From the NCBI GenBank assembly GCA_016716535.1, contig JADJWD010000001.1:124001-188000 (forward strand): 64,000 nt of DNA, in the 5' to 3' direction. This document shows, one piece after another, positions 36,524 through 45,115 of this stretch; the first letter of the stretch is position 1; each line of letters begins with the position of its first letter. Source of the stretch: Betaproteobacteria bacterium. GTDB lineage: Bacteria; Pseudomonadota; Gammaproteobacteria; Burkholderiales; Burkholderiaceae_C. The notes under the pieces were generated by a model, which had not been told where the DNA came from, did not search any database, and worked only from the letters and a program-made list of their open reading frames with translations. The translations under genes and the position numbers were made by a program.

Positions 36524-36600
36524 GTTCGGACTGCGCCTGTCGAAGCCCCGCCCTGAGCCTGTCGAAGGGCCCGATGTCGCCAAGCTCAGTCGGAAGGGGT
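36524..36600. repeat. Cluster of REP-like repeat copies
   Basis: The gap between the carbonic anhydrase and MFS genes holds further copies of the repeat seen in soxA: CCCGTTCGGACTGCGCCTGT near 36527, CCCTGAGCCTGTCGAAGGG at about 36551, and a decayed inverted AAGCTCAGTCGGAAGGGG near 36581. They occupy about half of the 185-bp spacer. Confidence 0.75.
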
Positions 36601-36634
36601 CTCTTCTGGCCGGGCGAGCATTGGCCTCGCGGGC

Positions 36635-37843
36635 TCAAGCCGTCACCTGCCGCTTCACCCAACTCCACGCCACCAGCCCCGCGGCCATCAACGCGAACGA
36701 CGCAACCGCCAGCGCCAGCGCCGAATGCATGACCAGCGGCGCCAGCACGCCGGCCACCAGCGCGTTGGCGCTGCTGCCGATGCTCGAGTGCATCGACGAG
36801 GCCATGCCGCGGCGCTCCGGCGCCTGATCCAGCACCAGCAGCGTCACCGCCGGTGTCAGCAGCGACCAGCCGAAGGAGTACACCGCCACCGGCGCAATCG
36901 CCCAGGCGGCATTCGGCGCGAACATCGCGTTCAGCGCCACGTTGACGAGCGACGCCGTGCCGACGATGACGAAGCCCCAGCGCACCTGCCGGCGCGGCGG
37001 CAGCCGCCCGGCGAGCCGCCCCGACCACCAGGCGCCGGCCATGATGCCGCTGACGCTGGCGATGAAGAACCAGTAGAACTGCGTCGGCTCGAGCGCCAGC
37101 AAACCGCCCAGCCACGCCGGCGCCGACAGCACGTAGAGGAACATGCCGTTGAACGGCACGCCGCTGGCCACCACCAGCGCCAGGAAGCGCGGGTTGCGCG
37201 CCAGCCCCGCGTAGCCGCGCAGCAGGTGCGCCGGATGGAACGGCTGCCGCGCCGCCGCCGGCAGCGTCTCGGGCAAGAGGCGCGCGTTGGCCAGCGCCAG
37301 CGCGACGGCGATGCCGGCCAGCAGCCAGAAGATCGACCGCCAGCCGAGCGGCCCGACCATCACGCCGCCGAGCACCGGGGCCACGGCCGGCGCGATGCCG
37401 AAGAAGATCGTGACCTGCGACATCACGCGCTGCGCGTCGGCCGGCGCGTAGAGGTCGCGGATGATCGCGCGCGAGACCACCATGCCCGCGCCCGCGCAGG
37501 CGCCCTGCACCGCACGCCAGAAGACGAGCGCGCCGATCGAGTCGGCGAGCGCGCAGCCGACCGACGCGAGCGCGAACGCCGCGAGCCCCGCCAGCACCAC
37601 CGGCCGGCGGCCGAAGCTGTCGGCGATCGCGCCGTGAAAGAGGTTCGTCACCGCGAAGGCGAGCAGGTAGCTCGACAGCGTCTGCTGCATCTGCACCGGC
37701 GTCGCGCCGAGCGAGCCACCGATGGCCGTGAAGGCCGGCAGGTAGGTGTCGATCGCGAACGGCCCGAGCGTGCCCAGGCCCGCAAGCAGCAGCGCAAGGG
37801 CCCAGCGCGGCCCGCGCCAGAGGTGGGGCGTTGGGGTGGGCAT
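36635..37843 (-). CDS. MFS multidrug exporter of the Bcr/CflA family
   Basis: A 402-residue inner-membrane drug:H+ antiporter with 12 predicted helices. Family motifs are GPFAIDTYLPAF in helix 1, motif A GAIADSFGRRPVVLAG and motif C-like GIAPAVAPVLGG. The start PTPTPHLWRGP at 37843 fits the family. It is divergent from the dioxygenase gene across 176 bp. The exported compound is unknown. Confidence 0.88.
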   Translation of the reverse strand: MPTPTPHLWRGPRWALALLLAGLGTLGPFAIDTYLPAFTAIGGSLGATPVQMQQTLSSYLLAFAVTNLFHGAIADSFGRRPVVLAGLAAFALASVGCALADSIGALVFWRAVQGACAGAGMVVSRAIIRDLYAPADAQRVMSQVTIFFGIAPAVAPVLGGVMVGPLGWRSIFWLLAGIAVALALANARLLPETLPAAARQPFHPAHLLRGYAGLARNPRFLALVVASGVPFNGMFLYVLSAPAWLGGLLALEPTQFYWFFIASVSGIMAGAWWSGRLAGRLPPRRQVRWGFVIVGTASLVNVALNAMFAPNAAWAIAPVAVYSFGWSLLTPAVTLLVLDQAPERRGMASSMHSSIGSSANALVAGVLAPLVMHSALALAVASFALMAAGLVAWSWVKRQVTA

Positions 37844-38019
37844 CGGAAGGCGGCGCAGTGTAGGCGCCTGTGCAAAGACCACGGCACGGGCGGCGGCGCC
37901 GTCGCGCGCTGCACCGGCGCGCACCAAGGTCATTGGCTGGCCGCGGCGTTGCCGTCGAGGCGGCGGTGCTTCAATCGGCCGCTGCCAAGTGAGAGCAACC
38001 AGAGCAAGGAGAACGAGCG

Positions 38020-38718
38020 ATGCCGATGCCCCGCCGCACCTTCGTCGCCACCGCCGTTGCGGCAGCAGCCACGTGCACTGCCACCTGCGCCGCGCCGGCC
38101 CTGGCCAGTTCACGCCGCGCGCTGCGCCAGATGACCGACGGGCCGTTCTATCCGCCGGCACGCTGGCGAGCGCAATGGAGCGACTGGGACGCCGACCTGA
38201 CGCGCGTGACGCAAGGCGGTGATACGCACCGCGCGCGCGGCGAGCACCTCGGCCTCGCGCTCGCCGTCGCCGATGCGAGCGGCCGCCTCGTCGACAACGC
38301 CGAGGTCGAGATCTGGCAGTGCGACACGTTGCAGCACTACCGCCACCCCGACGTGCCGCGCGAGGCCAGCGACCGCACGATCCGCTTCGACCCCGGCTTC
38401 CAGGGCTTCGGCGCGGCGCACAGCGACGCACGCGGCGAACTCGCCTTCCGCACGATCCGCCCGGTCGCCTACCCCGGGCGCACGCCGCACATCCACGTCA
38501 AGGTGCGGCACGTGAACTTCGGCGAATGGACCTCGCAGCTCTTCGTTGCCGGCGAGCCGGGCAACGCGCGCGACTTTCTGTGGCGCCATCTGTCGGCGCA
38601 GGATCGCGAGGGGCTGGCGATGAAGCTCGTGGCCGCAGATGCGAGCGCCCGCGCGGGTGTGTCAGGCGCACCACCGTTGGTCTGGACGGCGCGGCATGTG
38701 TTGATCGTGCCGGCGTGA
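38020..38718 (+). CDS. Exported intradiol ring-cleavage dioxygenase
   Basis: A 232-residue non-haem Fe(III) dioxygenase of the protocatechuate 3,4-dioxygenase fold. The leader MPMPRRTFVATAVAAAA suggests Tat export. The conserved GPFYPP, VEIWQCDTLQHYRHP and RPVAYPGRTPHIHVKV supply the expected Tyr, Tyr, His, His iron ligands. An AAGGAG sits eight bases before the ATG. Such secreted single-domain members may open catechol-type rings; the substrate is not known. rnpB follows immediately. Confidence 0.85.
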   Translation: MPMPRRTFVATAVAAAATCTATCAAPALASSRRALRQMTDGPFYPPARWRAQWSDWDADLTRVTQGGDTHRARGEHLGLALAVADASGRLVDNAEVEIWQCDTLQHYRHPDVPREASDRTIRFDPGFQGFGAAHSDARGELAFRTIRPVAYPGRTPHIHVKVRHVNFGEWTSQLFVAGEPGNARDFLWRHLSAQDREGLAMKLVAADASARAGVSGAPPLVWTARHVLIVPA

Positions 38719-38731
38719 GGTGCCGAGGGCG

Positions 38732-38737
38732 GATAAT
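38732..38737 (+). promoter_or_regulatory. Probable -10 element of rnpB
   Basis: GATAAT ends eight bases before the first base of the RNase P RNA. No good -35 hexamer is seen 17 bp upstream. It lies just after the dioxygenase stop. Confidence 0.55.
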
Positions 38738-38745
38738 CCACCCTC

Positions 38746-39090
38746 GTGAAGCAGGCCAGACCGCCGCTGGTGCAAACGGGGAAACCCGGCACTGGAGGAA
38801 GGTCCGGACTGCACAGAGCACCGTAGCAGCTAACGGCTGTCCACCGCGAGGTGAGGATCAGAGCAACAGAGACGAGTCGTTTGCGGGGCGCGAGCCCGGC
38901 GAACGGGTGAAACGGGCAATCTCTACGGGCAGCAACACCAAGTAGGCCGGCGTCGATGTGGCTCGCGGAGCCGGCGGGTAGGTGGCACCGAGCCGGGTGG
39001 GCGACCCCCGGCCCAGAGGAATGGCGGTCACGGCACGGCCTCGCAAGGGGCCGGGCTGCACAGAATCCGGCCTATCGGCCTGCTTCACAC
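38746..39090 (+). ncRNA. rnpB: RNase P RNA, bacterial type A
   Basis: The catalytic RNA that matures tRNA 5' ends. The termini pair as helix P1: GTGAAGCAGGCC at the start with GGCCTGCTTCAC at the end. Universal core elements are present in order: GAGGAAGGTCCGGACT with GCACAGAG (CR-I), AGAGCAACAGAGACGAG (CR-II/III), AGAGGAATGGCGGTCACGG (CR-IV) and ACAGAATCCGGCCTATCGG (CR-V). Length of about 345 nt is normal for a betaproteobacterium. A TTTT follows the 3' end. Confidence 0.96.
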
Positions 39091-39108
39091 TTTTGTCGTT
39101 AGCCGGCG

Positions 39109-39849
39109 CTACCAGCGAATCGCCAGCTTGACGCCGTAGCTCGTCGCGTCGCCGGTCTTGTCGGCTTCGATCACCAGCGCCATCGGCACGAAGGCGATGT
39201 TGACGCCGGCGAACACCTTGTCGGCCTGGAACTTCTCGCGCGTGAGCGTCGTGCCCGGCGCCTTCGCGTCGATCTCGACGCGGCCGACGCCGGCGTATGG
39301 CGTGAGGAACAGGAAGCCCTTGCTGATCGACAGGTCGACGCTCGTGCTGCGCAGCTTCAGTTGATCGACGCCCGAGAGGTTCGTCATCGCCGCGCGCAGC
39401 GCCACGGCCGGTAGCACCGCGTTGCCGCCGACGAAGGCCCAGCGCAGCTCGCCGCCGGTGGCGCGTGCATTCGTGTCGGGCACCGTCATCGCGACGACGC
39501 CGATGTCGATGCCGAACGGCAGCCCCTTGACGGCGCGCAGCGCGCCGACCGGAAGGTGCTTCGGCACGTCTTCGCCGGCCGCGGCCTTCATCAGCACGGC
39601 GCGGTTCTGCAGCTTCGTGGCGCTGACCGAGAGGCCGAGGTCGAAGCCGGTGATGCCCAGGCCCTCGGAAGGAATCAGCCCCTTGTACGACAGCGCAGCG
39701 CCGAGGTCCTCGGCGATGGCGCGGAACTCGCCTTGCGTCAGCGCGCCGATGGCGGTGAGGTCGCCGGCGTGCGCGGTGGCGGCCGGGAACGCGGCAGCGA
39801 GTGCCACGGCGCCGCAGGCGGCAAAACGGTGCGAAGCGGTTCGGATCAT
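39109..39849 (-). CDS. Putative outer-membrane beta-barrel protein
   Basis: A 246-residue exported protein: signal peptide ends near AATAHAGDL, then alternating strands such as TSVDLSISKGFLFLTPYAGVGRVEIDAKAP and ATSYGVKLAIRW with a terminal aromatic residue, typical of small outer-membrane barrels. No enzymatic motif. The ATG at 39849 is preferred to an upstream GTG because the signal peptide starts there. It converges on rnpB (18 bp apart). The exact family is not recognised. Confidence 0.65.
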   Translation of the reverse strand: MIRTASHRFAACGAVALAAAFPAATAHAGDLTAIGALTQGEFRAIAEDLGAALSYKGLIPSEGLGITGFDLGLSVSATKLQNRAVLMKAAAGEDVPKHLPVGALRAVKGLPFGIDIGVVAMTVPDTNARATGGELRWAFVGGNAVLPAVALRAAMTNLSGVDQLKLRSTSVDLSISKGFLFLTPYAGVGRVEIDAKAPGTTLTREKFQADKVFAGVNIAFVPMALVIEADKTGDATSYGVKLAIRW

Positions 39850-39994
39850 GGGTTCCCCTTGGACGGGCGCCGATTCGGCCCGGGGGGCGATTCTGGCGGC
39901 GCGCGGGTCAGATCGCCAACCGCGCCTTGACACCGTCGCGTGCCATTTCCGCACCGCCGCCGCGCGTCACGACCTCGCCTCGCGCCGATCAGCG

Positions 39995-40216
39995 TCAGCA
40001 GTCCGTGCAGCCGCGCGCGCTCTCGGCGCCGTCGGGCCGTGCGAACAGGCTGGCGCGCACGCTGCGCGGGCCGGCCAGCGACATTGCCAGGTTGTCGAGC
40101 ACCGCGAGGCGCTCGTAGACGGTGGGCTTCTGGAACTTGCGGCCGATGCCCGCGGTGGCAACGCGCACGGCCTGCAGCCGTGCATGCGTCACACCGTCGC
40201 GGCGCGCACGCGCCAC
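39995..40216 (-). pseudogene. Remnant of a UrtD-like urea ABC transporter ATPase
   Basis: A 73-codon frame contains AGIGRKFQKPTVYERLAVLDNLAMSLAG, which closely resembles the helical-domain entry of UrtD (the GIGRKFQKPTVFE segment). Walker A, signature and Walker B regions are absent, so only about a quarter of the gene survives. The rest of the 401-bp stretch 39850-40250 holds nothing else recognisable. ureE starts 34 bp away on the opposite strand, so this looks like a broken urea uptake/urease region. Confidence 0.6.
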
Positions 40217-40250
40217 GACGAGGCGCAGATGCCTTCGCTAAACTGACCCG

Positions 40251-40925
40251 ATGCCCACCGTCAACAAGCTCATCACCCAGGGCCGCGGCCTGGCGCCGGC
40301 GCTCGTCAAGCGCGCCGCCGGCGTCTCGCTCGACTGGGACCAGCGGCAGAAGAGCCGCTTCGAGGTCACCGATTCACTAGGCCGCCGGCTCGGCGTCTTC
40401 CTGCCGCGCGGCACCGTCGTGCGCGGCGGCGACGTACTCGTCGCCGACGACGGCAGCCTCGTGCGCGTGCAGGCCGCCGCGCAGCCGGTGCTCGTCGTGC
40501 GCCACTGCACCGAGCACGGCGCGCCGAGCGACCTGATGCGCGCCGCCTACCACCTGGGCAACCGCCACGTCGCCGTCGAGCTGAAGCCCGACCACCTGAA
40601 GCTCGAGCCCGACCACGTGCTCGCCGATCTGCTCAGACGCATGCATCTGATCGTCGCCGAGGCGAACGAGGCGTTCGAGCCCGAGGCGGGGGCGTACGAG
40701 GCGGGCGCGGGGCATGGACATCATGGGCATGGGCATGGACATGACCATGGCCATGAGCATCACGGGCATGACCATGGGCACGGGCATGGCCACGCCCATG
40801 ACCATGGCCACGCGCACGACCACGGCCACGGTCATCAACACGCGCACGGTCACGAGCACAGCCCCGGTTGCGGGCACGATCACTGTCACGACGACGACCC
40901 CGGCCACGATCACGGCCCCCGTTGA
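40251..40925 (+). CDS. ureE: Urease accessory protein UreE with an extended His-rich tail
   Basis: A 224-residue nickel metallochaperone for urease. The N-terminal domain (PTVNKLITQGRGLAPALVKRA, VFLPRGTVVRGGDVLVADDG) and the metal-binding domain (HCTEHG, AAYHLGNRHVAVEL, HVLADLLRRMHLIVAEANEAFEPE) are intact. The last 70 or so residues contain 31 His in GH/DH/AH repeats, ending CGHDHCHDDDPGHDHG, much longer than the Klebsiella tail of ten His. No ureABC, ureF or ureG is in the window; a urtD remnant lies upstream. The tail DNA is a tandem GG(C/N)CAT-type hexamer repeat. Confidence 0.92.
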   Translation: MPTVNKLITQGRGLAPALVKRAAGVSLDWDQRQKSRFEVTDSLGRRLGVFLPRGTVVRGGDVLVADDGSLVRVQAAAQPVLVVRHCTEHGAPSDLMRAAYHLGNRHVAVELKPDHLKLEPDHVLADLLRRMHLIVAEANEAFEPEAGAYEAGAGHGHHGHGHGHDHGHEHHGHDHGHGHGHAHDHGHAHDHGHGHQHAHGHEHSPGCGHDHCHDDDPGHDHGPR

Positions 40926-41026
40926 TCCTGCGCACCGGGTCCCATGCCACGGCATGGTGGCGCCTTTGCCGCGGCGGCTAGGATCGCCCCCCAGGCCGGC
41001 ATGGGCCGGCAACCAGGAGAGAGATC

Positions 41027-41527
41027 ATGGGACTGATGTCGTTCTTGAAGGATGCCGGCGAGAAGCTGCTCGGCGTCGGCCAGGCCAAGGCCGCCCAGCA
41101 GGCCGCCGCTGCCGCGCCGACGCCCGAGAACGTCGCCGCGCTCAGCCAGGCCGCAGGTGACGCGATCGTCGGCTACGTCAAAGCGCAGGGCCTGCCGACC
41201 GACGGGCTCACGGTCGAGTTCGACGGCGCCACCTCCACCGTCACCGCCAGCGGCGTGATGCCCGACCAGGCGACGAAGGAGAAGGTGCTGCTGTGCTGCG
41301 GCAACGTCGCCGGCGTCGCGGGCGTCAACGACATGCTCACCGTCTCGTCGCCCGAGCCCGAGGCGCAGTGGCACACCGTCGTCAGCGGCGACAACCTGAG
41401 CAAGATCGCCAAGAAGTTCTACGGCGACGCGAACAAGTACCCGGTGATCTTCGAGGCCAACAAGCCGATGCTCACGCACCCGGACAAGATCTACCCGGGG
41501 CAGATGCTGCGCATCCCGCCGGTCTGA
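41027..41527 (+). CDS. lysM: BON and LysM domain protein (Kbp/YgaU-like)
   Basis: A 166-residue cytoplasmic-type protein: N-terminal GLMSFLKDAGEKLLG, a BON domain (about 50-105, VEFDGATSTVTASGVMPDQATKEKV) and a C-terminal LysM domain (WHTVVSGDNLSKIAKKFYGDANKYPVIFEANKP). This layout equals E. coli Kbp (YgaU), a potassium-binding protein. AGGAGAGAG precedes the ATG by five bases. It converges on a histidine phosphatase gene, 4 bp apart. Confidence 0.9.
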   Translation: MGLMSFLKDAGEKLLGVGQAKAAQQAAAAAPTPENVAALSQAAGDAIVGYVKAQGLPTDGLTVEFDGATSTVTASGVMPDQATKEKVLLCCGNVAGVAGVNDMLTVSSPEPEAQWHTVVSGDNLSKIAKKFYGDANKYPVIFEANKPMLTHPDKIYPGQMLRIPPV

Positions 41528-41531
41528 GGCT

Positions 41532-42212
41532 CTACGAGTATGTGATCCACCCGGCGCGCGCCGGGTGGTCCAGGTGCGGCACGCTGTTGAAGCCGGCGAG
41601 CCAGTGCCGCGAGGCGCTGGTGCTCAACTCCGACAGCGCGCTGTTGCGCATCTGGAGATTCAGCGACACGACAGCCGGCGGCGGCGCGCCGAGCACGTGC
41701 GCGATCGCCGTGGCGATCGGCCCGCCGCTGCTGACGACGAGCACCTGCGCGCCGCGGCCGGCGCGGTGATCCGCGCGCAACTCATCGAGCAGCGCGGCGA
41801 CGCCGTCGCGAAAGGCCGCCCAGCTCGGCATGCCGGGCACCTCGACCGCGCCCTCCATCCAGCTTGCCAGCGCCTCGCGCAGCAGGCGGAAGTGCTCCCG
41901 CCGGTCGCCCTCGGGGCCGGGGCGCTGCACCGGGCCGCCGGCCACCGCGCGCACGAGCCGCTCGGCGTCGTATTCGTCCAGCGCCGGCACGGCGCGCGCC
42001 GGCGGCAGCCCGGGCAGCCGGCTCGCGATCGCCTCGAGCGACTGCGTGTGCCGCTTCAGCGTGCCGGTGAGCACGACATCGAAGCGCCGGCCGCGCTCGG
42101 CCAGGTAGTCGCCAAGCGCCGCGCACTGCCGCGCGCCGAGTTCGCTCAGCTGGTCGTAGTCGGCGGCGCCGAACGAGGCCTGGCCGTGGCGGACGAGGAG
42201 AACGGTGCCCAT
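41532..42212 (-). CDS. Histidine phosphatase family protein
   Basis: A 226-residue member of the phosphoglycerate-mutase-like superfamily. The catalytic RHG is in LLVRHGQASFGAADYDQLSELG; a second active-site Arg is in LTGTLKRHTQS, and the Glu lies in ALDEYDAE. The C-terminal SSGGPIAT lacks the usual second-histidine motif GHG/SHG (family core: xxVSHGG), so the phosphatase activity may be altered. The substrate is unknown. The 3' end encodes a perfect palindrome. Confidence 0.85.
   Translation of the reverse strand: MGTVLLVRHGQASFGAADYDQLSELGARQCAALGDYLAERGRRFDVVLTGTLKRHTQSLEAIASRLPGLPPARAVPALDEYDAERLVRAVAGGPVQRPGPEGDRREHFRLLREALASWMEGAVEVPGMPSWAAFRDGVAALLDELRADHRAGRGAQVLVVSSGGPIATAIAHVLGAPPPAVVSLNLQMRNSALSELSTSASRHWLAGFNSVPHLDHPARAGWITYS
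41547..41568. repeat. Perfect 22-bp palindrome at a convergent gene end
   Basis: CCACCCGGCGC is followed directly by its reverse complement. It lies within the last codons of the histidine phosphatase gene and 20 bp after the LysM gene stop. No T-run follows on either strand; it could be a bidirectional hairpin that ends or stabilises transcripts. Confidence 0.6.
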
Positions 42213-42504
42213 GGCGCGCGATTGTGTGCCGGCCGGTGCCGCCGCCAGCAACAGGCAGGGGCTGCGGCGCGGCGCTTGCGCCGCTGCGCGCGGCATGGGG
42301 CACGAAGTGGCATCCATGGAGCTGGCCGCGCGCGGATCGTGGGCGGGCTTCTTGCACCCCGGGAAGCAGCCTGCCGTTGGGGCCGACCTGAACCGATGGT
42401 TCAGGCTCACCCACGTGCCTGCGGCACGCCGCAGCTCGGCAGGCGGCCGACGATGGAGTCCGCCAGGCCCGGCAGAGCCCGCAGGGCACGCTCGTCGTCG
42501 GCGC

Positions 42505-42855
42505 ACGCCGTTCCTGCTGCAGCACTGCGTCGTGCCGGCGCTGCCGGCGTTCCACGCCACCTGCCCCGACCTCGCGCTCGACCTGCGCGCCGTGCTGCAC
42601 CTCGAGGAGGCCGCAGCCAGGGACTGCGAGCTGCTGCTGCTGCATGGCTGGTTCGAAGCCGGCAGCTGGGTCCGCCGCGAGCTGCCGGTGATGCCGCAGG
42701 TCACGGCGGCCACATCCGAGTACTGGAAGCGCCACGGCATGCCGCAGCACCTGGCCCGCGTCTCGACGGCCAAGGGGCGGGCCAGCGTCGACGGCCGCCC
42801 GGTCTGGCACCACGGCAGCAGCCGGCGCGCCTCGACCTGGCTGGCGCATCGCTGA
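42505..42855 (+). pseudogene. Remnant of a LysR-type regulator (effector-binding domain)
   Basis: The frame reads VVPALPAFHATCPDLALDLRA and later TSEYWKRHGMPQHLARVS, which match the start of the LysR substrate-binding domain (VVPALPAFLARYPDL) and its PEYLARHGTP segment. No helix-turn-helix is found upstream: 42213-42504 shows nothing coding I can recognise. The C-terminal half is missing. Probably a decayed gene fragment; a GC-rich coincidence is less likely given the two ordered matches. Confidence 0.5.
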
Positions 42856-42968
42856 TGGCGCACTCCACGGTCCGCCGCTCGGCGCGAAGGGACGCTGAGG
42901 CAAGTCAACCGCGCGCGCCGGACTTGGCCCATCGTCCGGGCTGACTGCCCGTGCCCGCGGCCCCCACC

Positions 42969-44288
42969 ATGTCCTGCCTCGCCGACCGTCCGCTCCTGCC
43001 CGACGACGATCCGCTGCGCGTGCTGTTGCACGACGAAGTGCACGCGCGGCCGTCGGCGCGCATCCGGCTGCCGGCGCTGGTCACCTGCGTGGCCGTCCTC
43101 AACGAGGGCGTGACGCGCGAAGACGAGCTGGCGCACCTTCGCCGCCTGCCCGGTCAGCACGACCTGCCGGCCGCGCAGCTGCAGGGCAACTTCGTAGGCC
43201 TGCGCTTGGGCGGCCGCGCGCTGAAGTGGGAGCGGCACAGCGAGTTCACCCGCTACTCGCTGGTGCAGCCGTTGTCGGAGGGCGCCGCTGCCGGCGGGGC
43301 GGGCTCGCTAAGCGCGGCGCTGGCGCCGGACGCGGCCTGGCTGCGGGCGATCCCCGGGCGCACGATCGCCGCGATCCTGCTGGCGATGATCGAAGGGGAC
43401 CTCACCGACGCCCAGGCCGCGTTGGCGCACGGGCGGCGCTGGTTCGGCGACGCGGCCATCGTGGCCTCGCTGATGGGGGCCGGGCCTTCGTGCGCGATCG
43501 CCGACCTGCGCATCGGTGGCGACGGCTTCGAGCGCATGCTGGTCATCGCGCCGCCGGGCACGTCGCCGACGCGCAGCGGGCGAACGAGCCAGCGCCTGCT
43601 CGAGTTCGAGACCTACCGCCTGATGGCGCTGCGCGGCCTGCCGGTGGCCAAGTCGCTGGCGCCGATGCTGCTCGAGACGGAGCGCGCACTGGCCGACATC
43701 ACCGGCCGGCTGGAGGACGCGGCCGCGAGCGACCAGGAACTGCTGGAGCGCCTGACCGCGCTGGCCGCGCGCGTCGAGCGCGCCACCGCCGAGCATGGCT
43801 ACCGCTTCTCGGCCACCCAGGCCTACGACGCGCTGGTGCGCCAGCGCATCGACGAGCTGCGCGAGCGGCCGATCCCGGGCACGCAGACGATCGGCCAATT
43901 CATGCAGCGCCGCCTGTCGCCGGCGATCGCGACGGTGGCGTCGACGGCGCAGCGCCTGGGCTCGCTGTCGCAGCGCATCGAACGCGCGGGCGCGCTGCTG
44001 CGTACGCGCGTGGACATCGCCACCGAGGCGCAGAACCAGCAGCTGCTGGCCAAGCTCACGCGCGGCCAGGAGATGCAGTTGCGGCTGCAAAGCACGGTCG
44101 AAGGGTTGTCGATCGCGGCGATCTCGTACTACGTGGTCAGCCTCGTGCTGTACCTGGCCAAGGCGGGCAAGGCGGCGGCGTTGCCAGTGAACCCCGAGCT
44201 GGTCGCCGGTGCGTCGATCCCGATGGTGCTGTGGGCGGTGTGGCGCACGGTGCGGCACATTCACGAGAGGCTGTATCGGAGTTCGTGA
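42969..44288 (+). CDS. DUF3422 family membrane protein
   Basis: A 439-residue protein starting MSCLADRPLLPDDDPLRVLLHDEVHARPSARI, the recognisable DUF3422 beginning. The middle has long helical stretches (residues 220-370), probably coiled coil, and two C-terminal hydrophobic segments (GLSIAAISYYVVSLVLYLAKA and ASIPMVLWAVWRTVRH) predict membrane anchoring. Its function is unknown. An in-frame GTG at 42951 could add six residues. It converges on the TetR gene with a 7-bp gap. Confidence 0.85.
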   Translation: MSCLADRPLLPDDDPLRVLLHDEVHARPSARIRLPALVTCVAVLNEGVTREDELAHLRRLPGQHDLPAAQLQGNFVGLRLGGRALKWERHSEFTRYSLVQPLSEGAAAGGAGSLSAALAPDAAWLRAIPGRTIAAILLAMIEGDLTDAQAALAHGRRWFGDAAIVASLMGAGPSCAIADLRIGGDGFERMLVIAPPGTSPTRSGRTSQRLLEFETYRLMALRGLPVAKSLAPMLLETERALADITGRLEDAAASDQELLERLTALAARVERATAEHGYRFSATQAYDALVRQRIDELRERPIPGTQTIGQFMQRRLSPAIATVASTAQRLGSLSQRIERAGALLRTRVDIATEAQNQQLLAKLTRGQEMQLRLQSTVEGLSIAAISYYVVSLVLYLAKAGKAAALPVNPELVAGASIPMVLWAVWRTVRHIHERLYRSS

Positions 44289-44295
44289 CCGACCT

Positions 44296-45045
44296 TCAGC
44301 GCGAACGGACCGCGGCCCTGGGCGCCGGCCGCGCCGCCTTCGACTGCGCCAGCGCCGCGTCGATCAGCGCATCGGCCATCCACATCGCCACGCGCTGCAC
44401 CTCGCGCTCGGGCAGGCCCCAGATGTCCTTCAGGATGACCCACGGCTCAATGCCGTAGACGACCGACAGCGCGTGGTGCAGCCGCTGCTTGAGCGCCGGC
44501 GTCAGCTCGCCTTTCATCGGCGCCAGCGCGTGGTCCAGGATGCGGATGCGGTGGCCGCGTCGATACGGCTCCTCCTCGAGCAGGCCGGCACGTTCCTGCG
44601 CCCATTGTTCGAGCGCGAGTTGCGCCGCGGCGCGCAGCTGCGGCTCGAAGTCGCGAAAGCGCGGAAACGTCTGCTCGAAGAGTTCGTGCACGCGCGCGCG
44701 CGCGTCGGGCAGGTTGCTCGACAGCGAGCGCACCGGCCCGAGCGAGCTGTCGATCACCGCGGTGACGAGCGCGCTGCGGCTCGGGAAGTAGCGGTACGCG
44801 GTGGCGCGCGAGACCTTCGAGCGCACGGCCACTTCCGCGACGCTCGGGATGTGGCCGTCGCGAATGATCTCCATCGCGGTGTCAAGCAGCAGCCTGAACG
44901 TGGCCGCCTTGACGCCGCGCTCGGGCGGTGGCGCGGGCGCCGAGGGCGCTGGCCGTGCAACGGCTTTTCGCACTCGCGCCGTCCCCCCCACGTCGCTGGC
45001 AGGGGATTGGCGAGCCCGGCGGGCGGGTGAAGCGCGGGTTTTCAC
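44296..45045 (-). CDS. TetR family transcriptional regulator
   Basis: A 249-residue regulator with an Arg/Pro-rich N-terminal extension of about 45 residues, then the HTH (AEVAVRSKVSRATAYRYFPSRSALVTAV, residues about 69-96) and a helical ligand-binding domain. It is divergent from the catabolic operon beginning at 45193; the 147-bp spacer contains a promoter for the operon and a 16-bp palindrome downstream of it, so repression relieved by the operon's substrate is the likely mode. Confidence 0.88.
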   Translation of the reverse strand: MKTRASPARRARQSPASDVGGTARVRKAVARPAPSAPAPPPERGVKAATFRLLLDTAMEIIRDGHIPSVAEVAVRSKVSRATAYRYFPSRSALVTAVIDSSLGPVRSLSSNLPDARARVHELFEQTFPRFRDFEPQLRAAAQLALEQWAQERAGLLEEEPYRRGHRIRILDHALAPMKGELTPALKQRLHHALSVVYGIEPWVILKDIWGLPEREVQRVAMWMADALIDAALAQSKAARPAPRAAVRSR

Positions 45046-45070
45046 CGGTCAGTGAATGGCTGAATGGTTC

Positions 45071-45100
45071 TTGTGGCGGCGGCAAACGCGGCCGTATGAT
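45071..45100 (+). promoter_or_regulatory. Predicted promoter of the catabolic operon
   Basis: TTGTGG (45071-45076) and TATGAT (45095-45100) with an 18-bp spacer. The start site would be near 45107, placing the palindrome at 45116-45131 in the early leader. Confidence 0.55.
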
Positions 45101-45115
45101 GCACCGATCCCGTTT

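Noticed and set aside
42205..42504. Upstream part of the frame leading into the LysR-like remnant
   Set aside because: No helix-turn-helix or other domain is visible, so it was left out of the remnant.
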